Assembly: GCA_035079385.1 (NCBI GenBank) | Contig: JAVHKY010000028.1 | Coordinates: forward strand, 8,804,001-8,868,000 | Length of the DNA: 64,000 nt | Origin: Aspidiotus rigidus | Lineage: Eukaryota; Arthropoda; Insecta; Hemiptera; Diaspididae | Direction: 5' to 3' | In this document: one piece after another, positions 32,036 through 42,428 of the stretch | How the letters are laid out: each line of letters opens with the position of its first letter | Numbering within the stretch: the first letter of the stretch is position 1 | Translations under genes and position numbers: made by a program | Notes under the pieces: model-generated | Database searches by the model: none | What the model was told of the DNA's origin: nothing | What the model saw: only the letters and a program-made list of their open reading frames with translations

Positions 32036-35000
32036 GATAACTGAAATTAGGTTATAAATATTTGTAGTGCGAATAAAAAAGAAAAAAAAAAAAACAAACT
32101 GAACAAGAAGAAGTAAATCAAAACGAGGGTATACATACAAGAAGACAGGCATTGTCAGATTTAGGCATAGGCAACATGGGCACGTTCCTAGAGTGGCAAA
32201 ATTGCGAAGGGAATTTTTTTTTTTTTCAATTCTGATAACATGCTTTCTGCGTTTACATGAGGTCGCCCGGACGTTCTTTGCCTAGGGTGGCCAATGAGTT
32301 AAATTCGGCACTGCACACAGGGCAGGAGTAAAATAAATTGTATTGACTCAATGAGACCAGAATCCATGAATACCAACCACACAAAAAAAAAAAAAACAAA
32401 TTGAAAAATTTATGAACAAAATTATACGGTTCTAGATGTATTTTCAACGGTCATCATGATTCCGTTGACCGTTACAGTTGAAAACACAAAAATGTAACAG
32501 ATAGTCAAAATACGGGTAGTAAAAAACGATTCGCAAATAACTAGTTTTGAAAATAAAGGGAGCGGAGGAAGATTTCCAGGTAAATAGTCGAAAAAACACG
32601 GAAAAATACCCAGAAAATAAAGTAAATTGACTAAATTTTCTCTATTTGTAAAGTTACAAATTTATAATCCAACTCTTCCCCATTCTATTATAGGTGTATT
32701 TTATCCTTCTCTCTTCAAAATTAGTTATTTGTAAATCATTTTTAAATATTTTCGCCTACTTTCTACGTTTCTGTATTTTCTGTTGTTTAATCTCAACAGT
32801 ATGAAAATTTGTAAGATGTCGATATGCTACCCGCATCACACAGGCACCTACATCTACCCTACAGGCCTTTTAACGTACATAATCCTACTTTTGATTACAT
32901 GTTTGTACCTTCTTGTCAACAATTTCCAATCACAAAGAAAATGAATGAGGGTGAGATTTTTTTCTTAAATCCAAAATCAATAACTGGCTTTGACTATCAG
33001 TGTACAAAATGCTTCTGACGCCGACCTTCACCAGCTAACGTATGACAATTCTCCTTCTCCTCAAACAGGGAACTCACAAGACCACTTTAGCTCGCTACTA
33101 GTGCGACCTCAGATGAGCAACGAGTCATCGAGCACGGGCACGGAGCCAAAATGCTACTGCACTGTCCTAAAAATAGTAAGAGCCTTCACACTACATCCTT
33201 ATCTGACGTTGGCTGGCTCTAGAATCAGATTTTTTGGGCCTTGGTCTTTTCCGAACCGGTATCCAACCTGTCTATAAGCAGCACCGCGAAGACCCTTGTT
33301 CCTAGCATCCCAGTGAGACCTGTTCCAAGAAACACCATCGAGATTTTACTCAGTGAATGTTATGTAATGTGGAGGAAATCACACACTTTCCCGATAACCA
33401 ATACCCGCTCTGGGAAACCCTAACTCAACCCTAAGGCAAGACTCGTTCTCCACTCGAACTCAATCTATGGGTGCGTAGACTACGCCCAAAGGTCCACCGC
33501 ACATTGCCATCAAGTACGCTCTCACGGCGTCCCGATAACATTAATTCATTGTATTCTAAATCATCACTCAACTGCATTGAGTTCCCGAATTTGGAATCAA
33601 CACGGATAACAATTCGTTCACAGTTTTCATTATAGACGACACCTACCTACACGACGCTATCCTACATCATGATAATTACAATTAATAATCAGAGAAAAAG
33701 AGTCAGCGACTACTCACCAAATACCAAATCAACTCAACGAGTGTAAAACAATCAAACATACAATCAATAATACGCGTATGCACTCCGGACACATCGACAA
33801 GAATATACCGTGTCACAATACTGTGTGCTGTCGTTTTGATACAGTCGAAAATGAAGAGAACGTATCCACCTTCCACACAGATATTGTGTTCGCGATTTCA
33901 TCCCCGCTAACTCGTCTACAGGATTCTAAGTTTTCTTCCCCTACAATATAGTGGCATAATAGTGAAAAAGATACGGTGTACTACATGCGACCGTGTACTA
34001 CATGCGACGGCAAAATCGGAACTAGTTTCCTGTAGGTCGAGCAGGTTGTACGCGTTGTCTGAATATCGTGACTTTCTAAAAACAACACGCGTGAGGTCCT
34101 TCTTGATAGGTGTTGCCACACTGGACTGCTAATACGAGTTCATGCGTAGCTACGATGGGAAACTGTAACTTACCCTTCGAAAATATATCCAAATTAGATT
34201 GTCTATATTTCCCGCATATTGATAGATTCTCGAATAATTGAGATGTCTCTCCTACATAGATACTGCGTCAGACTTGACAGGGAATTTTAGGAAATCAAGT
34301 AGAACAGAAATACAAATACATAAGAAGCCAACCTCTTTAATTTATGTAGGTACAACGTGACTTCAAAAACTTTTCTCTCAACTTAGAATTCTTTAACCCT
34401 AAACTGTAAGAAAAATTGAAAGAGTAAAATGGAATGAAAAAATTCGAGCCAAGATTACCTAATTGTGATATATTTTCGCATAGGTAGGAGGATCCAAAGT
34501 GACTTATATAAGGCAAATTTTTATAATTTATAGAGAAAAAGCACCAAACACGTCATGAGCTCCTACTGGTCTGATAATTTATTTATTTATTTAAAAAAAA
34601 TAACAAAAGATTACTAAATCCGCAATTTATTATTATTTTTTTTTTCTTTTTCATTAATTAGGGATATGCCCGACGTCTACTTACCTACTCTCAATACTGG
34701 ACGAACTCCACATTTCTTGTCAAAACTATGATCAGTTGCGAAAAGGTGGGAAGCGAAAGCTGATTTTTTCTGGCGTGTTAATTTGGCTGCGCTGTCGTGT
34801 TTGATTCAGAAATTCTCATCGTGCTACAGGAGACAATGTAAATTTATAAAGTTTCTTCTTCTGTACTGAACTCGTGGCAAGAAATCAGCTTCGCCCCGGT
34901 GGGGTGAATCTAGAGAGGCGTCGGAAAATTCACTTTTCTCGCCTAGTATAACAAGAATTTCTACAAATTTGCTTTCTTTGAGATAAACCGGAAACGAAGC

Positions 35001-35394
35001 TAATTTGTTGCTGTAAATTCACGATGGAAGAGAATTCCTTGGTATTCTCCTGCTACCACAACTACTACAATATTTGGGCTCTAGTGATCTTCAATCTCGA
35101 GGTAAGTATGTTGCAGGAGACAGGCGTCTTAGTTAATTCAAATACGTGCTGTTGCCACGCCCAACGAGAATTTTCGCATATTTACTGGCTCTGACAAGAT
35201 ACAGGACCTAGACCAATCTCTTACCGCGAGCTTTCAATAGAAGACGACGATAGAAGGGAAAGGGTATCAAACTTAGCATAAACGATTCCATTGATTTTGA
35301 TCACAATAATTTCGTGATGGTCCAGATTGGATCTTTCATGTCTTCACCTTCTCTGATCTACGAGCACTTTGTTCAGTGTCCATGTACGAAAAAT
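32036..35394. other. Non-coding tail of unit 2 and following spacer
   Basis: 32460-34815 matches the tail of unit 1. 34816-35394 is unique. A-rich tracts followed by a caaa word occur near 32083 and 32381. A 58-codon frame from ATG 35024 meets a good donor-like gaggtaagtat near 35098, but there is no family match. No gene called. Confidence 0.4.
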
Positions 35395-35407
35395 TTTCAT
35401 ATTTGTT
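35395..35407. repeat. Target duplication of the PLE-A2/A3 pair, left
   Basis: tttcatatttgtt; the right partner tttcatatctgtc at 40881-40893 differs at two of 13 bases. Confidence 0.55.
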
Positions 35408-35586
35408 AAACGAATCCGTTCCTCTAAGTTACGGCTATCCATAATAAACGCGAAAAAGACGATACTCCGAAGGGAGAGTAAACCTTGCAAACCGCAGAAA
35501 ATACAAAACGACAAGCGCTTTCGGTTAATAAACCATCTCCAAGCCAGAAATGAAAGCACTGACGAACGGAGGAGAAGAACAATGTA

Positions 35587-35868
35587 TTAAGATTGGCTAA
35601 ACGAGAAATCACGGTGTGAATCATAGACCAGTTCGATCAGGCCATCCTCCGGAATGAACGAGTTGAGTACAGTGATACCGTCAATGTTGCGATGACGCAT
35701 TATCTCTATATACTCGAGGGCGATGCGCTTTCGGTACGAATTCTCCTGATGGAGGAGCTTTTCGGATCCCCCACGGAAGCTGTGGCCACTGTTTATCAAA
35801 TGATCAGCAAAAGCTGACTCCATTAAGCGTCCCTTCTCCCAAGACTTCAGGTGCTCAGCTACTCTAAC
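35587..35868 (-). pseudogene. PLE-A2 end of GIY-YIG domain
   Basis: The minus strand reads VRVAEHLKSWEKG, then ESAFADHLINSGHSFRGGSE and ends SFSQS. Just upstream lies the TAA that also follows SRQM in A3, so the stop is inherited. Confidence 0.75.
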
Positions 35869-35880
35869 TTACATTTGGCG
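35869..35880. repeat. 12-bp target duplication of PLE-B, one side
   Basis: ttacatttggcg, repeated at 38466-38477. PLE-A3 has it once (inverted, near 40448-40459), proving the insertion. Confidence 0.88.
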
Positions 35881-38465
35881 TAGAGAAATATACTCAAAGA
35901 GAGTAACGAAACAATACAAGAACCGCACAATATTATAAACAGACCGAGCGCTTTCGACTAAACAGTCATTCTCACGGTATAGAAAGCGACTGAACCCAAC
36001 ACCAACGAGAACAAGAACAACGAACGAGGAGGTCATGACTGAACCAGCGAGTCATCGAAATGTGAATCATTCTCATAGACTAATTCAATCAATCCCTCCT
36101 CAGGAACGTACCTGTTCACCACGGTAATGTCTTTAATATTTCGGTGACGATGAATTTCAATTTCTTCCAAAGCCAAGCGCCTAAAATAAGATCTTTCCCT
36201 GTGGAGGAGAACTTCGGATCCCTCTTTGAGGCTATGACCGCATTCGATTAAGTGGTCAGCAAACGCCGACTCCCCTACTTTTCTTTTTTCCCATGCTTTT
36301 CTATGTTCATCAACTCTAATTTTGAATTGACGGCTAGTCATCCCTATGTACACACTCGGGCAATCACCACAGGCCACCCTATAAACACCCTCCCTCTCGG
36401 CCATCGGAATCGGATCCTTTAACTTGACCAAGAGGCTCTTCACCGTATTGGTACTATAAAACGCCGGTCGGAAATCAAAGGGACGGAGGACACGGCTCAC
36501 CTCCGAAGAAAACTTCCCCAAAAACGGCATCCTAATCCACCGTTTACGCCTATCAAGATGCAACTGGCGGGGGAGGGAGGTAGTTGAGTCGAGACTTTTT
36601 CTTGTAAGTCTCCTACGGACCATGAGGTCAATGTCCACTTTCACCTGATTCACTCTAGCCAAGTGCTTTATCGTCACGAGTTCCTTATTAAACACTACCT
36701 CACTCAAGGGGATCTGAGTGAGGCGATGTATTAAACTATTAAATGTGGCAACTTTATGGGCAAAAGGTACGAAAGACGACCCGTGGATAGTAATATCGGT
36801 CGAAGTACTTTTCCGGTAAATACCGAAATCATGGACACCGTCAATGACGGATATGGTTATGTCCAAAAAATTTATTGATGAGCCGCCAACTTCAAGAGTG
36901 AACTTAATGGACGGGTATAAACTATTTAAATATGCTAGAAACTCACTAAGGAGCTCCGCGGGACCGGTCCACGCACACAATATGTCATCTACGTACCTAT
37001 GCCAATAGAAAACGTGATTCAAAAACACCTGGCCCGAGGAAAACAGGTCGGCCTCAAATTTAGACATAAAGACCTCCGAAATAAGAGAGCCTAAAGGGGA
37101 ACCAATAGGGATCCCTACCTCCTCAGGGAACTCGAAATATTTATCATCGAACTTACAAAAATTAGGTGACCAACAGGCGTTTAAATGGTCAAAGAATTCA
37201 CCGAATTCACTATGAGGAGTACCACGGTCTACGAGCAGTTTGCCTATTTGTTGCATAGTGGTAGCCTTGGGAATGTTAGGAAAAAGCCCAACGACATCAA
37301 ACGAGCACAGAATTGAACCCGGAGGAAGGATTGTGTCCTTCAATTTTTCAGCCAGGGCGCTCGAATTCTTTACTGAATAGGGAGACTCAGCCTCCACACG
37401 AGCTTTGAACCAACCATCGAGGAACTTAGCGAGGGAGTATGTAGGGGAGGAAACGAAGGAAACAACCGGCCGCATCGGCACATTTTCTTTGTGTACCTTC
37501 GGCAGCCCGTAAAGGAGGGGAGGAGCGGGATTCGGCTCCAAGATAGCTTTCTTTAGAGATGAGCTCTTAATGATTACCTCACTACCATTAATAAGTTTTC
37601 TAGCCTCTTTAACGAATTTTGGAAAATCGAAGAGGGGGGCCTCCTTAGCCCCACATTGGCCAAGTACCTCGTAAACCTTAGAGACGTAGGAAGCCTTATT
37701 CATCACTACGACGGCATTCCCTTTGTCAGCTTTGGTAATAACTAGCTTTTCCTCCTTAATCTTCCTCCTCAGACCCACTATCAATTCACTCCCAGCTTCA
37801 CTTATGCGGGGGAGGGGGGTGTTACGAACAATTTCCGCACATTTTTTCTGGGTATTTACACCAGGGCCGATTTTTATAGCTAAATCAGCTACAACATTTG
37901 CCAACGTCTCCTGATTTTTTAGAGGGGGGAGCCCGAACTTCAATCCCTTCTCTAGGAGTGTCATCTCATCACGGTTGAACTCAGTGTTACTATGATTTAT
38001 GACACGGGGCTGAAACTGTTGGATAATTCCATCGTCACCTAGATCTAATTCGTCATCCCTCATCTTAGAACTTAGGAGGGAGGTAAGCTTCCGATTTTTC
38101 GTTTCTTTTAGTTTCAACTCAAATTCACGACAAACCTCATTTATGGAATGAATAAATGGATCGAACTCACCGTGGTGGAGTAGGCTAGACAGCCGCGAAT
38201 GCACAAGGAGGTTGAGTCTGGTGGTAACGTTGAGTAAACTATGCCACCTCCTCAACTCAGTACGAATCCATTTCTTTGTCATGAAGTTTTCCAATTTCTT
38301 GGTGGTTAAAGCACTATCGGAATAAAATTGAAATTTCACAAAATTTGGCCTCAGATCGAGTTGGAGGCATTTACGAAGGAACCAAATATGAGACGAATAA
38401 GATACCCGTTGGGTTCTGAACTTTCTGAACAAAAACGTTAAATATGCCGTATGTATTGATTCTAT
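35881..38465 (-). mobile_element. Penelope-like element family B, inserted in PLE-A2
   Basis: A 2585-bp insertion with a perfect 12-bp target duplication. It carries one long open frame and about 150 bp of 3' non-coding sequence (35881-36032), which holds a gaaagcgctc word like that of PLE-A. Its 5' end is truncated at 38465, and no inverted terminal copy is present, unlike PLE-A and PLE-C. Confidence 0.85.
36033..38432 (-). CDS. Penelope-like reverse transcriptase with C-terminal GIY-YIG endonuclease
   Basis: A 799-codon open frame. The RT spans about residues 230-530: KADKGNAVVVM (about 234), MRPVVSFVSSPTYSLAKFL (about 320), the first catalytic Asp in CSFDVVGLFPN (about 376-386), VGIPIGSPLGSLISEVF (about 439-455), and the YVDD box at 480-483. 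The GIY-YIG nuclease covers about 682-770, with GVY, VYIG (694-697), IRVDEHRKAW and EEIEI. In this family the two activities carry out target-primed insertion. The frame begins at a TTG; the first ATG is codon 51, and the open frame runs back toward the truncated 5' edge, so the natural N-terminus is missing. All RT and nuclease key residues look intact, so it is the best-preserved transposon protein here. Whether it can be made without its start is unknown. Confidence 0.85.
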   Translation of the reverse strand: MFRKFRTQRVSYSSHIWFLRKCLQLDLRPNFVKFQFYSDSALTTKKLENFMTKKWIRTELRRWHSLLNVTTRLNLLVHSRLSSLLHHGEFDPFIHSINEVCREFELKLKETKNRKLTSLLSSKMRDDELDLGDDGIIQQFQPRVINHSNTEFNRDEMTLLEKGLKFGLPPLKNQETLANVVADLAIKIGPGVNTQKKCAEIVRNTPLPRISEAGSELIVGLRRKIKEEKLVITKADKGNAVVVMNKASYVSKVYEVLGQCGAKEAPLFDFPKFVKEARKLINGSEVIIKSSSLKKAILEPNPAPPLLYGLPKVHKENVPMRPVVSFVSSPTYSLAKFLDGWFKARVEAESPYSVKNSSALAEKLKDTILPPGSILCSFDVVGLFPNIPKATTMQQIGKLLVDRGTPHSEFGEFFDHLNACWSPNFCKFDDKYFEFPEEVGIPIGSPLGSLISEVFMSKFEADLFSSGQVFLNHVFYWHRYVDDILCAWTGPAELLSEFLAYLNSLYPSIKFTLEVGGSSINFLDITISVIDGVHDFGIYRKSTSTDITIHGSSFVPFAHKVATFNSLIHRLTQIPLSEVVFNKELVTIKHLARVNQVKVDIDLMVRRRLTRKSLDSTTSLPRQLHLDRRKRWIRMPFLGKFSSEVSRVLRPFDFRPAFYSTNTVKSLLVKLKDPIPMAEREGVYRVACGDCPSVYIGMTSRQFKIRVDEHRKAWEKRKVGESAFADHLIECGHSLKEGSEVLLHRERSYFRRLALEEIEIHRHRNIKDITVVNRYVPEEGLIELVYENDSHFDDSLVQS

Positions 38466-38477
38466 TTACATTTGGCG
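38466..38477. repeat. 12-bp target duplication of PLE-B, other side
   Basis: ttacatttggcg, matching 35869-35880. Confidence 0.88.
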
Positions 38478-39274
38478 GCTGGTCTCACCAATATAAAAGC
38501 CTCCACAATCCCCACATTCTCTCATCAATGGGTATGGGGTCCTTCAGTCTCACAAACAACCCCTTAACTGTTGTAGGGTTGTAGAACGCGGGTCTGAAGC
38601 CAAACGGGCGGAGGTCCCGATCCAATTGGAGGAAGAACTTCCCCAGAAAAGGGAGACTGATCCAACGCAACCGGCGACCACGGATCATGTCTCGGGAGAG
38701 GGAGGTGGTGGAATCAAGAATGCTCCTTGTAACTTTCCTCCGAACCATCACGTCAACGTCGACATTGACCCCATTCACTCTAGCCAGGTGTTTTATTGTG
38801 AGTACTTCTTTCTTAAAAGCAGACTGACTCAACGGAATACGAGTCAGTCTGTGAACTAGGCTATGAAATGCAGCCATCTTGTGAGCATCAGGACCGAACG
38901 AACCACCGTGGACTAAAACATCGGTCGTAGTATCTTTCCTGTAAATTCCAAACTCATGGATACCGTCTGAATAGAGATCGATAAATCCAAAAAGTTAATG
39001 GAAAATACCCCTATTTCCAACGTAAATTTGATGGAAGGGTACCAGGAATTGAGATACCTCAGAAACTCACCAAGGAGATCTGGGTGACCAGTCCAGGTAC
39101 ATAGAACGTCATCAACGTACCTGTGCCAATAGTGAATTAATTATGATTAAGTAATACCTGGTTCGAGGAAAAAAGGTCAAGTTCAAACTTAGACATGAAA
39201 ACTTCGGAGATAAGAGAGCCTAAAGGTGATCCAATAGGGATCCCTACTTCATGGGGGAACTCGAACAATTTCCC
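38478..39274 (-). pseudogene. PLE-A2 reverse transcriptase and connector, broken
   Basis: The minus strand reads VGIPIGSPLGSLISEVFMSK (39137-39403 frame), then a disrupted YVDD region near 39120-39145, then after the shared one-base deletion (about 38970) the connector MAAFHSLVHRLTRIPLSQ to KDPIPIDER. A deletion of about 30 bases near 38523 removes the SGVYKLEC part of the nuclease seen in A1 and A3. Confidence 0.7.
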
Positions 39275-39299
39275 GAGTCGCATCGGGGTATTGTTCTTA

Positions 39300-39945
39300 C
39301 CCCAATGCGACCCGTTGTTTCTTTCGTCTCCTCCCCCACTTACCTCCTCGCCAAATTCCTTGACCGATGGTTCAAAAATCGCATTGATTTTGAATCTCCT
39401 CATTCGGTTTTGAATTCGGCCTCTTTAACTGATGTCCTGAAAAGTGTAAGTCTTCCCCTGGGAACGACCATCTGCCCTTTTGATGTTGTTGGTTTGTTCC
39501 CGAATATTCCCAAGGCTGCTACTATCCAGCGAATGGGTGAGCTACTCGTCAGAGCCAACATTCCTCACAATGAGCTTCAAGAATTTTTCGATCTTCTGAA
39601 TACCTGCTGGTCCCCTAACTACTGTAAATTTGAAGGGAAATTTTTCGAGTTCCCTGATGAAGTAGGGATCCCTATTGGATCACCTTTAGGCTCTCTTATC
39701 TCCGAAGTTTTCATGTCTAAGTTTGAACTTGACCTTTTTTCCTCGAACCAGGTGTTACTCAATCATATTCACTATTGGCACAGGTACGTTGATGACGTTC
39801 TATGTACCTGGACTGGTCACCCAGATCTCCTTGGTGAGTTTCTGGGGTATCTCAATTCCTGGTACGCTTCCATCAAATTTACGTTGGAAATAGGGGTATT
39901 TTCCATTAGCTTTTTGGATTTATCGATCTCTATTCAGACGGTATC
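39300..39945 (+). pseudogene. PLE-A3 reverse transcriptase
   Basis: It reads MRPVVSFVSSPTYLLAKFLD, CPFDVVGLFPNIPKA (first Asp block), VGIPIGSPLGSLISEVFMSK and HRYVDDVLCTW. This is the most complete RT of family A here. The frame leaves the RT at the shared one-base deletion near 39935, and the protein start is absent. Confidence 0.78.
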
Positions 39946-40740
39946 CATGAGTTTGGAATTTACAGGAAAGATACTACGACCGATGTTTTAGTCCACGGTG
40001 GTTCGTTCGGTCCTGTTGCTCACAAGATGGCTGCATTTCATAGCCTAGTTCACAGATTGACTCGTATTCCGTTGAGTCAGTCTGCTTTTAAGAAAGAAGT
40101 ACTCACAATAAAACACCTGGCTAGAGTGAATGGGGTCAATGTCGACGTTGACGTGATGGTTTGGAGGAAAGTTACAAGGAGCATTCTTGATTCCACCACC
40201 TCCCTCCCCCGAGACATGACCCGTGATCGCCGGTTGCGTTGGATCAGTCTCCCTTTTCTGGGGAAGTTCTTCCTCCAATTGGATCGGGACCTCCGCCCGT
40301 TTGGCTTCAGACCCACGTTCTACAACCCTACAACAGTTAAGGGGTTGTTTGTGAGACTGAAGGACCCCATACCCATTGATGAGAGAAGTGGTGTTTATAA
40401 GTTGGAATGTGGGGATTGTGGAGGCTTTTATATTGGTGAGACCAGCCGCCAAATGTAAGTTAGAGTAGCTGAGCACCTGAAGTCTTGGGAGAAGGGACGC
40501 TTGGGGGAGTCAGCTTTTGCTGATCATTTGATAAACAGTGGCCACAGCTTCCGTGGGGGATCCGAACAGCTCCTCCGTAAGGAGAATTCGTACCGAAAGC
40601 GCATCACCCTCGAGTATATAGAGATAATGCGTCATCGCAACACTGACGGTATCACTGTACTCAACTCGTTCATTCCGGAGGATGGCCTGATCGAACTGGT
40701 CTATGATTCACACCGTGATTTCTCGTTTAGCCAATCTTAA
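39946..40740 (+). pseudogene. PLE-A3 connector and GIY-YIG domain
   Basis: Two in-frame pieces, 39946-40458 (to GVYKLECGDCGGFYIGETSR) and 40459-40740 (to SFSQS), are separated only by a TAA where PLE-B has a Lys codon (SRQM-stop-VRVAEH against SRQFKIRVDEH). If the stop were read through, the domain would be whole. Confidence 0.75.
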
Positions 40741-40880
40741 TACATTGTTCTTCTCTTCCATTTGTCAGTTGCTTTCATTTCAGGCTTGAAGATGGTTTAT
40801 TCACCGAAAGCGCTCGTCGTTTTGTATTTTCTGCGGTTTGCAAGGTTTACTCTCCCTTCGGAGTATTCGTCTTTTTCGCG

Positions 40881-40893
40881 TTTCATATCTGTC
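40881..40893. repeat. Target duplication of the PLE-A2/A3 pair, right
   Basis: tttcatatctgtc; the partner of 35395-35407 with two mismatches. Confidence 0.55.
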
Positions 40894-42077
40894 TTTTAAT
40901 CGCGCCCTTTCTCCTGAATTTCTCTAGTTTTTGTGAAGAGCTTAATTTCTTCCTAATACATTCGCTTTTTCAAGTATAGGATTGTTTTTGTCCGAAGACC
41001 TGTTGAAAATTGTGTACTACGACGGTGCAAAGTGGTATCTCTAATGTCATCAAAGTGACTCTCCTGAGCAAATAATATCTCTTCTGAACATGGTCCTATT
41101 TCACAGCGTTGTTCACGACAAAACAACTCACAGGGAAAAAAGTGATTTTTAATGGAATTCATTATCAATTTTATTTCCTGGTTTACTACTCGAAAGTTAA
41201 TCTTCGAGTACTCTGGATATTGTGCCAGCAGCCAAGCTTCATAAAAAGAAAAATCACCATAAAGATATCGCAACCAAAGACGAGGTTTCCAGCGTCCTGA
41301 GCAGAACTTTTTTCACACTCAATTTTCGTTTTCGTATTATTGCAACGCCTGTGCCTCAAGCGCCCTTGATAGTTGTTTGATTTGACCTCATCATGGCCTT
41401 GCACTAAGGACTGAAGATATTTTTCCTGAATTAAAAGAACAAAAAAAAAAAAAAAAACAAATTGTATTATTAATCCCCAAAAATTGAACGTAAGCACGTA
41501 ACACGTAATGTTCAAAATATCCTCACGCTTTCCCGCCTTCAGCAGCTAGTAAATCAAATGTTAAGATGAGTAATCCTAATTATTATATCAAAAGCAAGTG
41601 AGGACGTATCTGGAGAAAGAACGTCCCTTCAATGCATTTCTTATAAGACAAACGCTCTTTTTCCACAAACGATAGCACATAATTCTTAAGGCGTGTAAAG
41701 GCTAGACATTGTGCCGGCATTTACGTCAGTGTTGTTGTTCGTACGAAAAACTAATAAACGATGCAAAATTTTCGCGTTACGCCACAATTAACAGATTTTC
41801 AAATTCAAAACATGAAAAACACCGAACGCCTTCGGGCAATAGCAAATGCTCACTGAGGTTGGAAGACATCGTTGGCCACACATCATCCTCGAAGGTGTCG
41901 GAATGCCCTAATGTTAAAATATTGTGGCATTAATTAAAATTTAGTCTGTTGTCGATAGACCGATACAAATTAGCTACGACATGCGAATGCCCGTTGTTCC
42001 TGAACACGGTTGACAATTCGATTATCAAGATTTCACCACCTCTGCTAATTTGTTCGGGTGGAAAGGCTGACATTCTC
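40894..42077. other. Upstream region of the second ILP gene
   Basis: No gene seen. It holds an A tract followed by caaattg near 41440-41465 and the hairpin repeat at 41600-41672. Regulatory elements of the ILP gene would be expected here. Confidence 0.4.
41600..41672. repeat. Short hairpin repeat, copy 2 (diverged)
   Basis: 'gaggacgtatctggagaaag' and the later 'gctctttttccac' form weak arms around 'caatgcatttcttataag'. It is related to 14765-14848 and 46040-46120. Confidence 0.45.
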
Positions 42078-42114
42078 TTTAAATATAGAACGTGTCGTTC
42101 TATTCGGTCTCATT
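42078..42114 (+). promoter_or_regulatory. Core promoter of the second ILP gene (TATA and initiator)
   Basis: A TATA-like tttaaatata (42078-42087) lies about 32 bases before an initiator-like tctcatt (42108-42114). The spacing is that expected of a TATA promoter, and the predicted start lies 75 bases before a good splice donor. This is inference from motif and distance. Confidence 0.4.
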
Positions 42115-42186
42115 TATCGTCTCTCTTTTCTTGCAATAAAAACACAAGAAAAAGAGATTAATCGAGCGAAATATCTTGATTCAAAG
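42112..42186 (+). other. 5' UTR exon of the second ILP gene
   Basis: The exon ends at a near-perfect donor, caaag/gtaagtact at 42186/42187. The 79-bp intron that follows ends in a pyrimidine-rich ctttttcag just before the ATG at 42266. The exon start is set by the predicted initiator. Confidence 0.5.
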
Positions 42187-42265
42187 GTAAGTACTGGTCA
42201 ATTTTAAGACCTTCGTATTTTCCTCTAACCTCTATACGTAGGCTAGCGAGTATATACTTTTTCAG

Positions 42266-42428
42266 ATGAACCCAATTATCCAGTTTACGGGCACCTCGAT
42301 ATTAATGAGCTTGATCCAAACGTGCTGGATGCTTCATCCTTTAACTCCTATAAAATCATGCGGACAGCAATTAACGTCGGCATTGGAAGAGGTGTGTCGA
42401 CAGGGATATGTCGAGAAAAGAACCGAAC
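42266..42428 (+). CDS. ILP: Insulin-like peptide, exon with signal peptide and B chain
   Basis: The ATG follows the acceptor directly. Residues 1-31 form a moderately hydrophobic leader (ILMSLIQTCWML), read as the signal peptide. Residues 32-44 are CGQQLTSALEEVC, the insulin B-chain pattern C-G-x2-L-x3-L-x2-V-C with 11 residues between cysteines. A dibasic KR at 51-52 would end the B chain. The exon closes at 42428 on gaac/gtaaga, after codon 54 plus one base, so the intron is phase 1, as in other insulin genes. It joins the A-chain exon at 58801, whose first two bases complete the codon (c+at). The spliced precursor would have 135 residues. Family knowledge: secreted hormone acting through an insulin-type receptor. 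The 16.4-kb distance between the exons rests on phase and motif agreement, not on transcript data. Confidence 0.85.

Larger units (their letters stand above)
17385..34815. repeat. Segmental duplication, unit 2
   Basis: Second copy of the 2290-15105 block in the same orientation, enlarged by the PLE-A insertion at 29004-31088, a longer foldback cluster and the extra 22500-25670 stretch. The ends are judged by eye from the last clear matches ('gaaaaggtgggaagcg' near 34742 against 'caaaaggtgggaagcg' near 15035). Confidence 0.72.
35408..40880. mobile_element. Head-to-head PLE-A pair (A2 minus, A3 plus) with nested PLE-B
   Basis: A2 occupies 35408-35880 and 38466-39274 on the minus strand; A3 occupies about 39300-40880 on the plus strand. 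Their truncated 5' ends meet at a hairpin (39275-39314) and their 3' ends face outward. Only the left end has the atggatagccg tail. Diverged target duplications flank the whole pair, so the pair inserted as one unit. Confidence 0.7.

Noticed and set aside
35024..35110. Exon-like ATG frame ending at a gaggtaagtat donor
   Set aside because: Good donor but no acceptor partner or protein resemblance; kept only as a note.
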